Positions 53,233 through 62,163 of a DNA stretch of 64,000 nt are shown in pieces (the stretch's first letter is position 1; the number at the start of each line of letters is the position of its first letter). Source of the stretch: Evansella caseinilytica (GTDB lineage Bacteria > Bacillota > Bacilli > Bacillales > Salisediminibacteriaceae); NCBI RefSeq assembly GCF_900107275.1, contig NZ_FNPI01000017.1, forward strand, positions 51,072-115,071, written 5' to 3'. Made by a program: the position numbers and the translations under genes. The notes beneath the pieces are model-generated. The model made no database searches, had not been told where the DNA came from, and was given only the letters and a program-made list of their open reading frames with translations.

Positions 53233-55239
53233 TCAGTTTTCCTCAACAATTATAAAACCCCACGGCTCCAGTTCGACCTTGTCGTTGTTTTGGACAGTTT
53301 TTCCGGCTATCAGCTCTGTTCCATCCCCGTAGTAATAGGTCCATGACGCTTTTTCAGCTGAGTAATTAAAAAAGTAGCGGACGGTCCTGCCATATTGATT
53401 GCGTCCGGACTTGATGATGAGGGGAAAGGCTATTTTCTGGTCATTTCCCCATAATCCCGCCTTCTTGATACACTGCGCCAGCAGCTTACGGACGACTGCT
53501 GGGCTTAATATACAGCCGATATACGTAGCTGTCCCCTTACCGTAGCTGTTTTGTGTCACCGCTGCGTATTTTCCCCAATGGGGATGATCATAGGAAGCAA
53601 GTACTTCCGCAGTCGTCGGAATCAGCAATTCCATCCAAGTCTCGACACCGTTGTTTTCCACCCCTGCAAGAAACGGCTCCCCTTTCAGCGAAACATGCTT
53701 CGGTTCGACAAACATGTTATAGTAAATTCCGCAAGCTTGATGGATGATTCCAGGCTGACGGCTTGGGCGGACCTTGACATTTTCGTCGGTGAAACCACTC
53801 TTGAAAGTATAAACAATATGTCCGCCATCCTTTACATAAGCATTCAAACGCTCCAGCACTTCATCGGAGGCGCTGTATAAAGCGGGAACAATCAGCAGCC
53901 GATATTTAGCCAAGTCGTTTTCTTCAGGTGAAACAAAATCAACGCCGATATTCATTTGATATAGTTCGTCATAAAATAAGCGGACGATATCATTGTAATT
54001 TTTGTTGCCGGACTGGGTAAATGGAAACCATTCCAGCGCCGTCAACGCTTCGTTGCTGACAAGCATCGCCACCTTGTTTGTTTTCGTTAAATGAATCAGA
54101 TGCGGGGAAAGCCGCTTGAAATCCTTCCCGATCGTTGTTGCTTCCTCGTAAACCGGATTCGTCTCAAAGTCATGGCTGAGCAGCCCTTTCCAGTATGTTT
54201 CGCAGGCATTATGAATCGAATGCCAATGCCAGTACATCACGAGATCGGCTCCAGAGGCGAGATGGCTGAAAGCCTGCAACCGCAGTTGTCCGGGAAACGG
54301 TGTCCAATGTGGAAACGCCTGCGCCTGGGTTTCAATGACGTAATAATTGCTGCCCTTTGTCGATCTCGCCATGTCGCCACCAAAAGAAATTTCAATACCG
54401 GTCAGGTCGTCCTGAGACGGGTGATAGATATCGACTCCGGTGATATCGAAGGGTTTGGATGCTTCAAAATGATTCACATCCGGCTGCACTCCGTAGGAAT
54501 GGCCCCGCCATTCGAAATCAAAATTTTGGGTCACAAATTGATGCGGCTGCTTGTATTCATTGACAATCGCTGTCTGCCAGGCAAGAAACTCCGTCACCAG
54601 CTTTCGTTGAAATGTCGCAAATTCAGCGCCGAGGCTGCCGTTGATTGTACCAACAACGGAAGGAAAGTCCTCCCAGCTATTGATCCGGTTACTCCAATAG
54701 TCCAGCCCGAACGCACGGTTCACATGGTCCAAGGTTTCGAACTTTTCCCGGATATATTTGATAAACAGCAGTTGAACATTGGGGCCGGCGGTGTGATAAT
54801 GCTTTGTTTCGTTATCCGTCTGAAAGCCGATGACTGCCGGATGGCCGTTTACCCGGCTGATAAGCTTGCGAATGATTCTTTCGCAGTAAAAAAGATATGT
54901 CGGATTAGTAATATCCATGATTTGACGGGCACCATATTTCCCTTTTCCCTGCGAGGTAACTGCCAGCACATCGGGATGCTCCTTCACCATCCAAGTGGGC
55001 ACGGCATAGGTGGGCGTCCCGACGATCACATTGATTCCCTCCTGATGCATCGCATCAAGCACCCTGTCGACAGAACGGAAATCAAATACACCATTCTGCG
55101 GCTCGTGAGTACTCCAAGTGGATTCGGCAATCCGCACAACATTGATCCCCGCCGCCTTCATCATCTCTATATCTTTATTGAGGCGCTCCACCGGCATGTA
55201 CTCATCGTAGTATGCCGTTCCGTATAATAGTTGCTCCAT
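53233..55239 (-). CDS. beta-galactosidase, glycoside hydrolase family 42
   Basis: 668 residues, the usual GH42 length. It hydrolyses terminal beta-galactosides in oligosaccharides. The TIM barrel opens with YDEYMPVERLNKDIEMMKAAGINVVRIAE. The acid/base Glu is in GFQTDNETKHY and the nucleophile Glu in YYVIETQAQAFPHW. A trimerisation domain (about 390-590) and a short beta domain follow. It has no signal peptide and is the last gene of importer 4, so it acts on imported galacto-oligosaccharides. Of several starts, the ATG at 55237-55239 is best spaced from GAAGGG. An in-frame copy of its tail lies downstream. Confidence 0.92.
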   Translation of the reverse strand: MEQLLYGTAYYDEYMPVERLNKDIEMMKAAGINVVRIAESTWSTHEPQNGVFDFRSVDRVLDAMHQEGINVIVGTPTYAVPTWMVKEHPDVLAVTSQGKGKYGARQIMDITNPTYLFYCERIIRKLISRVNGHPAVIGFQTDNETKHYHTAGPNVQLLFIKYIREKFETLDHVNRAFGLDYWSNRINSWEDFPSVVGTINGSLGAEFATFQRKLVTEFLAWQTAIVNEYKQPHQFVTQNFDFEWRGHSYGVQPDVNHFEASKPFDITGVDIYHPSQDDLTGIEISFGGDMARSTKGSNYYVIETQAQAFPHWTPFPGQLRLQAFSHLASGADLVMYWHWHSIHNACETYWKGLLSHDFETNPVYEEATTIGKDFKRLSPHLIHLTKTNKVAMLVSNEALTALEWFPFTQSGNKNYNDIVRLFYDELYQMNIGVDFVSPEENDLAKYRLLIVPALYSASDEVLERLNAYVKDGGHIVYTFKSGFTDENVKVRPSRQPGIIHQACGIYYNMFVEPKHVSLKGEPFLAGVENNGVETWMELLIPTTAEVLASYDHPHWGKYAAVTQNSYGKGTATYIGCILSPAVVRKLLAQCIKKAGLWGNDQKIAFPLIIKSGRNQYGRTVRYFFNYSAEKASWTYYYGDGTELIAGKTVQNNDKVELEPWGFIIVEEN

Positions 55240-55294
55240 CATCATCCCTTCTTTCTTGTCCATCCCGCGTTCTGATTGAGCGAGGTCGATTTTT

Positions 55295-56122
55295 TTACCC
55301 TTTCACCGCTCCTTCCGCAATGCCCTTCATAATGAATTTTTGGAACACCATATAGAAAACAATGACCGGCACAGCCGTGATGACCAACGATGCCAGAATG
55401 CTCGGCCAGTCGTTGTTGTATTCGCCGAAAAACATATTGATGGATAAAATAAGCGTATAGTCGTTTACATTTGTCAGCATCAACAACGGCAGCAAAAAGT
55501 CGTTCCACAGCCACAGCAGATTGAGGATAGCGATGGTAATCAAAATCGGCCGCAGCAGCGGAAAAATAATTTTAACGAAAGTCTGCAGTTCACTGCAGCC
55601 GTCGATTTTCGCCGACTCTTCCAGTTCTTTCGGTATCGTCTTTACAAAGCCGTGGCAAAGGAAAATGGCCATGTTCACACCAAGGCCGATATAAATCAAG
55701 CCTAAGCCCACCGTCGAGCCTTGAACAGACAGCCCTTTCGCGATTTGCGTCAGCGTTATCATAATGGAATGAAACGGCATCAGCATCGATGCAATAAACA
55801 GCAGGAAGAACAACGTGCTGATTTTCCCTTTCGTCCTTGCCAATTTATAGCCGGCGAGGGCGCCGCAGACAATGATTCCAGTCATTCCCACAAACGTTAC
55901 GACAACCGTATTCCACATGCTGTTGAAAAAATTAATTTGCGACATCGCTTCCAAATAGTTATCGAAGCGCAGCGACGACGGCAGTGCCAACACATTGTTA
56001 AAAATCTCTTTTTGCGTCTTAAACGAGTTTATAACGGCCATGTATATCGGAAACAGGGCAAAGACCGCAAACAAGAGAAGCAAAGTGAAATTAGCAAAGG
56101 AAAGCAGTGTTTTCTTTTTCAT
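55295..56122 (-). CDS. carbohydrate ABC transporter permease (MalG-type), importer 4
   Basis: 275 residues, six helices starting FANFTLLLLFAVFALFPIYM. EAA loop: EESAKIDGCSELQTFVKIIFP; C-terminus QKFIMKGIAEGAVKG. The ATG follows GGGAGGTGG and overlaps the partner permease stop by four bases, so the two are translationally coupled. The next gene is the GH42 enzyme, which points to galacto-oligosaccharides as substrate. Confidence 0.95.
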   Translation of the reverse strand: MKKKTLLSFANFTLLLLFAVFALFPIYMAVINSFKTQKEIFNNVLALPSSLRFDNYLEAMSQINFFNSMWNTVVVTFVGMTGIIVCGALAGYKLARTKGKISTLFFLLFIASMLMPFHSIMITLTQIAKGLSVQGSTVGLGLIYIGLGVNMAIFLCHGFVKTIPKELEESAKIDGCSELQTFVKIIFPLLRPILITIAILNLLWLWNDFLLPLLMLTNVNDYTLILSINMFFGEYNNDWPSILASLVITAVPVIVFYMVFQKFIMKGIAEGAVKG

Positions 56123-57075
56123 GACTCCACCTCCCTTTTCTTCATAATGCTGACCTGGATCATCGTGATGACGAGCACAATGATAAACAGGATCATCGCT
56201 TTCGCACTTGCATATCCATAGCGGTAATTACCGGAGAATGCTTCCTCGTAAATGTTCAACGCGATGACTTGCGTGCTTCTTCCCGGACCTCCCCCGGTCA
56301 GGGCGTATACAAGGTCAAAAACCCGAAAGGCATCATTCAGCGTCATAAACAAACAAATGGTGACCGCGTGCATGATCATCGGCAAAGTTACGTACAGCAA
56401 AGTTTGAAATGGAGACGCGCCGTCGATGATCGCGGCTTCCTTCAAATGCTTCGGAACCCCCTGTAATGCGGCGATATAAATGATCATCATATATCCGATC
56501 CCCCGCCATAACGATGCAATGGCAATGGAATAAAAGGAAATCTTCGGATCACTTGTCCACGACTGATCCAGAAACGTTAGGAAAGCCCATTCCGACAGCT
56601 GCGGCAGGACGGTTGTAAAAATAAACGACCACATAAACGCCGTGATGATCAGGCTGAGCATGTTCGGCATAAAAAAGACGGTTCTGAAAAACGTTTTGCT
56701 TTTTGCCCGCTCCTCAATCATCACCGCCAAACCTAAAGCAGCAATATTTTGTACAACCAATATTACAACGGCATATTTCAACGTAAATCCAATGGAATGT
56801 ATAAAGTCAGGGTCATCCCGAAGCGCCTGAATGTAATTGTTAATACCGACAAAATCATGCGTCCGCGCCAGACCGTTCCAATCCGTCATACTGTAATATC
56901 CCCCGCCGATGGCAGGTATCAACAGAAAAACAGAGTAAAACAGCAATGCCGGTCCAAGAAACAGCAGCATCGAAAGAAACGATTTATATTTTTTCTCTGC
57001 CGGACGACGATGGATGGTGATTGGCAAATACCACTTCCGTTTCACGCCCGCAGTTTGTTTTTTCGCTGACAGCAT
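56119..57075 (-). CDS. carbohydrate ABC transporter permease (MalF-type), importer 4
   Basis: 318 residues with a basic N-terminus and six helices starting FLSMLLFLGPALLFYSVFLL. EAA loop: LKEAAIIDGASPFQTLLYVTLP; MalF-type motif ALTGGGPGRSTQVIALNIYEEAF. ATG at 57073-57075 follows GAGGAGG; an upstream in-frame start lacks a site. A 450-bp gap with repeats separates it from the binding-protein gene. Confidence 0.94.
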   Translation of the reverse strand: MLSAKKQTAGVKRKWYLPITIHRRPAEKKYKSFLSMLLFLGPALLFYSVFLLIPAIGGGYYSMTDWNGLARTHDFVGINNYIQALRDDPDFIHSIGFTLKYAVVILVVQNIAALGLAVMIEERAKSKTFFRTVFFMPNMLSLIITAFMWSFIFTTVLPQLSEWAFLTFLDQSWTSDPKISFYSIAIASLWRGIGYMMIIYIAALQGVPKHLKEAAIIDGASPFQTLLYVTLPMIMHAVTICLFMTLNDAFRVFDLVYALTGGGPGRSTQVIALNIYEEAFSGNYRYGYASAKAMILFIIVLVITMIQVSIMKKREVES

Positions 57076-57106
57076 CGTACACCTCCTCATTTCTGGCATA
57101 AATACG

Positions 57107-57247
57107 GCTGTCCCCTCCCCGCTCGACTATATTTGCGTACGCACGCTAGTGGGAGACTGTGGAGTCACAGTTCTACACCTGGTTTTCACTCAGGCTTCGA
57201 CACCCCATTGTCATGACGGCTGCGCCACAAGCGGAAGTGGGGACAGC
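57107..57247. repeat. structured element with terminal inverted repeats
   Basis: GCTGTCCCC at 57107 and GGGGACAGC ending at 57247 are inverted ends about 140 bp apart, with CGCT/AGCG just inside. An inner hairpin ACTGTG/CACAGT lies at about 57157-57172. It sits between the binding-protein and permease genes of importer 4. No second copy was seen. Confidence 0.45.
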
Positions 57248-57280
57248 TTGTTGTTTTTCTGTGAAGTACGGCTCGTTGTA

Positions 57281-57309
57281 AGCTATCTTTTTGAACAATC
57301 ACTTATAAA
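57281..57309. repeat. 29-bp direct repeat, left copy
   Basis: Starts AGCTATCTTTTTGAACAATC and is identical over 29 bases to 57488-57516. It includes the right-hand end of a MITE-like element, with no such element to its left. Confidence 0.85.
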
Positions 57310-57310
57310 A

Positions 57311-57509
57311 CGTGTTCAAAAAGGCAATGGTTCCGCTCGATGCGCCCAATTCCTCCTAAGTGCTGCCCACGTCCTATGGGTAACGGCGGAAGGTCGTCAT
57401 CCTGACTCCGAGAACATCACTCCTAGCCGGCATGAAAAAGAATGCATCGGCTCCACTCATTGCATCGTGTTGTTCAAAAAGATTAAAAGCTATCTTTTTG
57501 AACAATCAC
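57311..57509 (+). mobile_element. MITE-like element, copy e (199 bp)
   Basis: Left end CGTGTTCAAAAAGGCAATGG, middle CCAATTCCTCCTAAGTGCTG and GAATGCATCGGCTCCACTCA, right hairpin TTGTTCAAAAAGATT ... ATCTTTTTGAACAATCAC. TTATA lies at both edges, within longer 29-bp direct repeats. Confidence 0.75.
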
Positions 57510-57516
57510 TTATAAA
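57488..57516. repeat. 29-bp direct repeat, right copy
   Basis: Identical to 57281-57309. Together they bracket the whole MITE-like copy e, so recombination between them would remove it and leave one hairpin arm. Confidence 0.85.
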
Positions 57517-57525
57517 TTGCTGTGG

Positions 57526-58806
57526 CTACTTGTTAATTTCATTATATTGCTTCCATGCCCGATCCAGCGCTTCGATCACTTGTTCTTGCGTAAATCCGCC
57601 TGACAAATAACTTTGAAAGGCTTTTTCCGACTCCGACTTTACTGCTTGCGGAATCGGCGGATCCTGATACGCTTTACCGGCAGCAACGTACTCATTGGAA
57701 TCAATCAGCCATGGAAACGGTTCAAAGTCGTGAACGGTGGCAACGTGATTGAATTTCAAGTCTTCAAACAACGCCGACGAATCATTTTCGTCTAAAATAT
57801 AATTCAGCAAATCCTTTGCTACTTTCTTGTTTTTACTGTCACTTGACACCGCCAGAGAGGTTGTTGTCGAGCTGTTGATCAAGGTGGCATCACGGTTCTC
57901 ATTGATCGGCAGCGGGGCGACGCCAAAATCAAAGCCTTCATTTGCAGCGAGAATCGACTCGGCAAACCATGGTCCCTGCACCCACATTGCCGCCTCTCCG
58001 TTGGCGAAGTTCACACTTCCCTGATCGCCGTCGGTTTCAAAGCCGCGCGGAGTGGAATGGGCGTCGACCAGATCCATGATTTCAAAAAAGCCTTCCAGTT
58101 CCGCAAACGAGCCTTCATCCTGATTCATTTTTTCCATGAAGTCAGGATAATCGGTATGGATCAATCCGCCGACGACGAGCGGCAAAAACAACTGCGGAAT
58201 CCACGCCTCTTTATATGATGCGAGGAACGGCGTGATATCGTTTTCTTCAAGCGCGGCGATCACTTCTTTCATTTCCGTCAACGTTTCCGGCAGCTCCAGC
58301 CCTAGTTCTGCAAAAATCTCCTTGTTATAAAGATATCCCCAGGACAACGTTTCCAATGGGAGCGCGAGCACTTTCCCGTCCTGTGTCACCGCTTCTCGCG
58401 GCGCATCGAGAAGCGTATCCACAAACGGCTCATCGGTTAAGTCCTCCAGATAGCCGGCGCTGTGAAACATTGGTATATCGTTCACCGCATGAACGCTGAA
58501 AATATCCGGGCTGTCATTGGACGCAAGCCGAGTTTGTAAAATTTGTGTCGCCTGATCAGCCGCCGGCAATTCGAGAATAATCTCCACGTCGATTCCGTGG
58601 TCTTCCTTGTATTTTTCTGTGAATTGTTCAAAATAAGACTCGTATTGATTTTTGAATCGCGGTTGGGCAATAAAGATTTTCAGCTCCACCTTGTCCCCTT
58701 CACTAAGGGAATTTCCTTGAGCTGTTTCCTCCCCGTCGTCATTACCGCATGCCGCAGCAATGACGATAATCAAAACTAACATCAGCATTCCGAGTATTTT
58801 TTTCAT
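57526..58806 (-). CDS. sugar ABC transporter substrate-binding lipoprotein, importer 4
   Basis: 426 residues. The lipoprotein signal ends VLIIVIAAACGNDDG. The family-1 solute-binding fold shows ELKIFIAQPRFKNQYESYFEQF, GYLYNKEIFAELGLELPETL and GEAAMWVQGPWFAE. The ATG follows AGGGGG. It precedes the two permeases and GH42 on the same strand and is preceded by a YesM/YesN pair. A cre match covers the region 22 bp upstream of its ATG, so carbon repression is likely. Galactosides are the likely ligand, from the GH42 neighbour. Confidence 0.93.
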   Translation of the reverse strand: MKKILGMLMLVLIIVIAAACGNDDGEETAQGNSLSEGDKVELKIFIAQPRFKNQYESYFEQFTEKYKEDHGIDVEIILELPAADQATQILQTRLASNDSPDIFSVHAVNDIPMFHSAGYLEDLTDEPFVDTLLDAPREAVTQDGKVLALPLETLSWGYLYNKEIFAELGLELPETLTEMKEVIAALEENDITPFLASYKEAWIPQLFLPLVVGGLIHTDYPDFMEKMNQDEGSFAELEGFFEIMDLVDAHSTPRGFETDGDQGSVNFANGEAAMWVQGPWFAESILAANEGFDFGVAPLPINENRDATLINSSTTTSLAVSSDSKNKKVAKDLLNYILDENDSSALFEDLKFNHVATVHDFEPFPWLIDSNEYVAAGKAYQDPPIPQAVKSESEKAFQSYLSGGFTQEQVIEALDRAWKQYNEINK

Positions 58807-58827
58807 GCTATTTACCCCCTTCTTTTA

Positions 58828-58843
58828 ATGAATGCGCTTTCAT
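58828..58843. promoter_or_regulatory. cre-like site upstream of the importer 4 binding protein
   Basis: ATGAATGCGCTTTCAT matches the cre consensus at 15 of 16 positions. It is 22 bp upstream of the ATG, overlapping or just downstream of the expected promoter. Confidence 0.6.
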
Positions 58844-58906
58844 TCTACTTCAAATTGCCGCGTTTGACATTTGACTATATTAGCGCCTTCCTTTGTACTT
58901 TTTTAA

Positions 58907-59968
58907 TCACAGCTTTCCAGGGGGGATCCCAAAGCGTTTTTTGAATACTCTGTAAAAATATGATACATCTTCATAGCCAACCATATCGGATATGGATTTT
59001 ATTTTGAATGCTTCTGTGGACAATAGCCGCTTCGCCTCCTGCATTCTGCATTCAATGATGTACTCGGTCACGTTTTGCCCGAACTGTTTTTTAAACGCTT
59101 TGCTTAAGTACTCTTTACTAACATAAAACATCGCTGCCAGTTGACTTAAAGAAATTTGCGGATCGGCATAGTTACGGTCAATATATGTTTTGATTTTTTC
59201 CAAGTTAATTTTTGTTTTCGCTTTGTTTTCCGTCACCAAATAAGCTATCAGCAACTGATAAATACTGGCGAATTGCCGGACTAATTGAGCAACGGATTTC
59301 TTCTCCGTGTAAACAAGCTTCACCGTTTCGATAAATTCGGTATCGATAATATGATATTTGTAAAGTTGTTCTTCCACGAGCAGCATCAATTCATGATAGA
59401 GTTTAAAGGCGATGGACTGCTGCTCATTGGCGGCAAGGGTGTTTATGCTCCTGAGCAGGCCGTCAACGGCGTTCGGCAGCTCCGCTTCGTTTTGTTCGGA
59501 AATCAAGCTGTTTATTGTACTCTTAAACTCGTTTAATGCCGGGAGCAGACTCACATTGATGAGATAAGCATAATCCACTCCCCTTCCTTTTTCTGTTAAA
59601 ATTTCATTCGCGCATTTATTCAACGCCAAATTCAATTCCTCGGCGTTGACCGGCTTCAGCAAATACTCCACTACTTTGGATCGGATCGCCTGCTTCATGT
59701 AAGTAAATTCATCGTAACCGCTCAACACGATCGTTTTCACATGCTGATGCTCCTCCATCACTTTCTTTAATAAAGAAACGCCGTCCACTCCGGGCATGTT
59801 CATATCCGTTATCAAAATATCTGGATGGAGGGAAGCAAGCAATTGTTTGCCTTCTTCCCCATCCTTTGCTTCGCCGACAATCTGCATACTCCATTTATCC
59901 CAGTCTCCTAATCTCTTAATTAAATCAAGCGTTGATTTTTCGTCGTCAACAATAAGTACGTTAAGCAT
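58907..59968 (-). CDS. YesN-type response regulator with AraC domain, importer 4
   Basis: 353 residues. Receiver domain: LNVLIVDDEKSTLDLIKR, phosphoacceptor in ILITDMNMPGVDG, Lys in EYLLKPVNAEEL. A helical linker of about 130 residues follows, then the AraC domain (about 250-350): SLSQLAAMFYVSKEYLSKAF and IKSISDMVGYEDVSYFYRVF. ATG at 59966-59968 follows GGAGGTG and overlaps the kinase 3' end by 8 bp. It is about 100 bp upstream of the binding-protein gene it probably activates. Confidence 0.95.
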   Translation of the reverse strand: MLNVLIVDDEKSTLDLIKRLGDWDKWSMQIVGEAKDGEEGKQLLASLHPDILITDMNMPGVDGVSLLKKVMEEHQHVKTIVLSGYDEFTYMKQAIRSKVVEYLLKPVNAEELNLALNKCANEILTEKGRGVDYAYLINVSLLPALNEFKSTINSLISEQNEAELPNAVDGLLRSINTLAANEQQSIAFKLYHELMLLVEEQLYKYHIIDTEFIETVKLVYTEKKSVAQLVRQFASIYQLLIAYLVTENKAKTKINLEKIKTYIDRNYADPQISLSQLAAMFYVSKEYLSKAFKKQFGQNVTEYIIECRMQEAKRLLSTEAFKIKSISDMVGYEDVSYFYRVFKKRFGIPPGKL

Positions 59969-61757
59969 TTCCTGCACCTCCAGAAGATTTAATCGGAATC
60001 AGCAGCTTTATTTCTGTTCCAGATTGACAAATGCCATTGACTGTCACACCGTACTCTATTCCGAAGGCTAATTTCATTCTCGAATCCACATTGATGATCC
60101 CGATGCTGTCTTTTTCCATTAACGGATTGGAGAGGTTTAACCGCAGTTGAGCGTTGATAGCTTCCACTGTTTCTTTTTCCATTCCTGTGCCGTTATCGGT
60201 AATAACGATTTCCACCTCGTTAAAAACCTTTTGGACTACGATGGAAAGCTGCCACTTCGACGTGCTTGATGAAAAACCGTGAATAAACGAGTTTTCGACA
60301 ATCGGCTGCAAACAAAGCTTCGGCAGTTTCACATGACTCGCCTCGTCGTCAACATAAATATCAACGTCGATCCGTCCCTCAAATCGCATTTCCTGAATAT
60401 GAATGTACTCCTGCAGGTGCTTCATTTCTTCCGCGATTGTCACGAAGCTGTTCGGGCGCCGTGTAATATAGCGGAATATGTTGCTCAGGGATTTAATCAC
60501 CGAATACACTTGACCGCCCCGATTGGACAAGGACATATTGCCGATAAGCTGGAGGGTGTTGTGTAAAAAATGCGGGTTAATATTCGATTGCAAGGCGATA
60601 ATCTGCGCATTCTTTTTTTCTATTTCCAGCTTGTATTCCTTGTCGATGAGATGTTTAATCCTGGCGATCATGTTGAAAAAGCTTTTCTGCAATTGTCCAA
60701 TCTCATCCTTTCTGTCAGACGGCCGGATGGCTGTCGTAAACGAATGACGCTCTATAGAATTCATTGATTCTGCAAGGGAAGTGAGCGGCTTCAATATCCT
60801 GAGCGAAAAGATGAGGACAAACAGGAAGGAGGACAGAACAGCCACGACTCCCACCAGTGCCCCGGTTTTTATTGTTTGCATCGTGCTTTCGACAATAACC
60901 GTATTCGGGACCAATTTTACAACATAGATATTCCCGTCGGAAATTTGATCAAAAAACACATACATATTGTTGCTTTGGAAGTGGTTGGCGGCCGGTGCCT
61001 GATCTACAATCGCGCGGTAAATATCCCCGTATTCTTCGCTCTCTTTTCCCTGTGAAAAAGGGCTGTGGAAAACGTCACCTGCGCGGTCCAGCAAAGCGAT
61101 GGTGCTGATGTCTTCTGCGCCCAGTAAATCAAGAGAATCCTCCAAGTAGCTCCAATCTACTTCTATCGAGAGAACACCGATCTTTTCCCGATCGCTAAAA
61201 CGCATGATATCGCGCATAAAAATAAATTTTTCATATGCGGTATCGTTTGCCACATAATAAATCCCTGAATATCCTAATTCCGTTATCCGCTGACCGCCAT
61301 CATTGTATCCGCTTTCATTTCCAGCCCTAATATTTTTCTCATTTTCATAAACAGTTAACGAGACAGCATGAATCACATCTGTGTTCGTATAATAAATCGC
61401 ATACAATTTTCTTTCTATGCTTTTTTGCGCGCTGAACTGCAGAGAAGTATCCGGGTCATTTAAATCTGTGATATTGTTCTGAAATTCCTTGTCCACCAAT
61501 AAAGAAAAGAGCAGCCTGTCCATTTCTGTTATTTTTTCATCGCTGTATTTTCCCGCCAGTCTCGTGCTGGATATATTGGATGAAACGATTTCTTCGGCCA
61601 TGCTTCTGGAAGAAAAGTAGTTGGATATCACGGTTATCAACAGAATAGGAATTGCGACAAGCAGCGTCACCCACATGATTAATTTGTACCGTATACTGCT
61701 GCTGATCGCTTTCGGAATGATATACATGTGGTGAAAGTATCGTCCGTTATATTTCAT
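59961..61757 (-). CDS. YesM-type sensor histidine kinase, importer 4
   Basis: 598 residues. Helix 1 (about 24-46) and helix 2 (about 287-312) bracket an extracellular Cache-type sensor with IRAGNESGYNDGGQRITE and VLSIEVDWSYLEDSLD. HAMP, then the kinase core with LQSNINPHFLHNTLQLIGN, N-box LQPIVENSFIHGFS and G-box DNGTGM. ATG at 61755-61757 follows AAAGGA; an ATG 17 codons upstream has no site. It forms the third YesM/YesN pair in the window. Confidence 0.94.
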   Translation of the reverse strand: MKYNGRYFHHMYIIPKAISSSIRYKLIMWVTLLVAIPILLITVISNYFSSRSMAEEIVSSNISSTRLAGKYSDEKITEMDRLLFSLLVDKEFQNNITDLNDPDTSLQFSAQKSIERKLYAIYYTNTDVIHAVSLTVYENEKNIRAGNESGYNDGGQRITELGYSGIYYVANDTAYEKFIFMRDIMRFSDREKIGVLSIEVDWSYLEDSLDLLGAEDISTIALLDRAGDVFHSPFSQGKESEEYGDIYRAIVDQAPAANHFQSNNMYVFFDQISDGNIYVVKLVPNTVIVESTMQTIKTGALVGVVAVLSSFLFVLIFSLRILKPLTSLAESMNSIERHSFTTAIRPSDRKDEIGQLQKSFFNMIARIKHLIDKEYKLEIEKKNAQIIALQSNINPHFLHNTLQLIGNMSLSNRGGQVYSVIKSLSNIFRYITRRPNSFVTIAEEMKHLQEYIHIQEMRFEGRIDVDIYVDDEASHVKLPKLCLQPIVENSFIHGFSSSTSKWQLSIVVQKVFNEVEIVITDNGTGMEKETVEAINAQLRLNLSNPLMEKDSIGIINVDSRMKLAFGIEYGVTVNGICQSGTEIKLLIPIKSSGGAGNA

Positions 61758-61923
61758 CGCTACTTCATTCCTTTTTGTGTGTGTCGTTGTGTGCTCTGTA
61801 TGTTCCACAGCATCCTTATCAGTCGTTTTATTTTCACACCATCATGTCTATCTACGTTCATCGTACCTTGATTTTAAAGTGTTGGAAAGAGGAAAATGTT
61901 CTCTTTCATAAGTACCCAAACCA

Positions 61924-62030
61924 AGGTATGTCTCAACAACGACACTGGGAATCCACTTCGTTTATAAGAGTAGTTGATTTTTTTTTCATACTGGAACAAA
62001 TATAGGAATACTACAACTTCCTCCAGTAAA
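61924..62030 (+). pseudogene. broken fragment of an amidase-domain gene
   Basis: Translates to HWESTSFIRVVDF, matching HYESTSFIRVVDF of the intact gene at 62796-63779. After a run of nine T (about 61978-61986) the match continues one frame over: SYWNKYRNTTTSSSKS against SYWSKHMGTTTSSSKT. It is inverted relative to the intact gene and has no start. It is a decayed paralogous fragment. Confidence 0.75.
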
Positions 62031-62117
62031 TCCATGACCGTCCTTCGTGAATTGCAAGAAACCAAAAAATAGATTGCCGTCGCTAAAGCAAAAGTGGTGG
62101 CAGTTCTGGAAATGAAA

Positions 62118-62152
62118 AAGACCTCAAATGAACTTATCACATTTGAGGTCTT
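62118..62152 (-). terminator. rho-independent terminator of the small membrane-protein gene
   Basis: AAGACCTCAAATG and CATTTGAGGTCTT pair perfectly around a 9-nt loop; on the minus strand TTTTT follows. It lies 12 bp after the stop of the gene at 62164-62580. Confidence 0.85.
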
Positions 62153-62163
62153 CAAATTTATAT

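Noticed and set aside
54091..55227. 378-codon plus-strand frame
   Set aside because: Lies entirely antisense to the conserved GH42 gene with no sensible protein features; a shadow frame.
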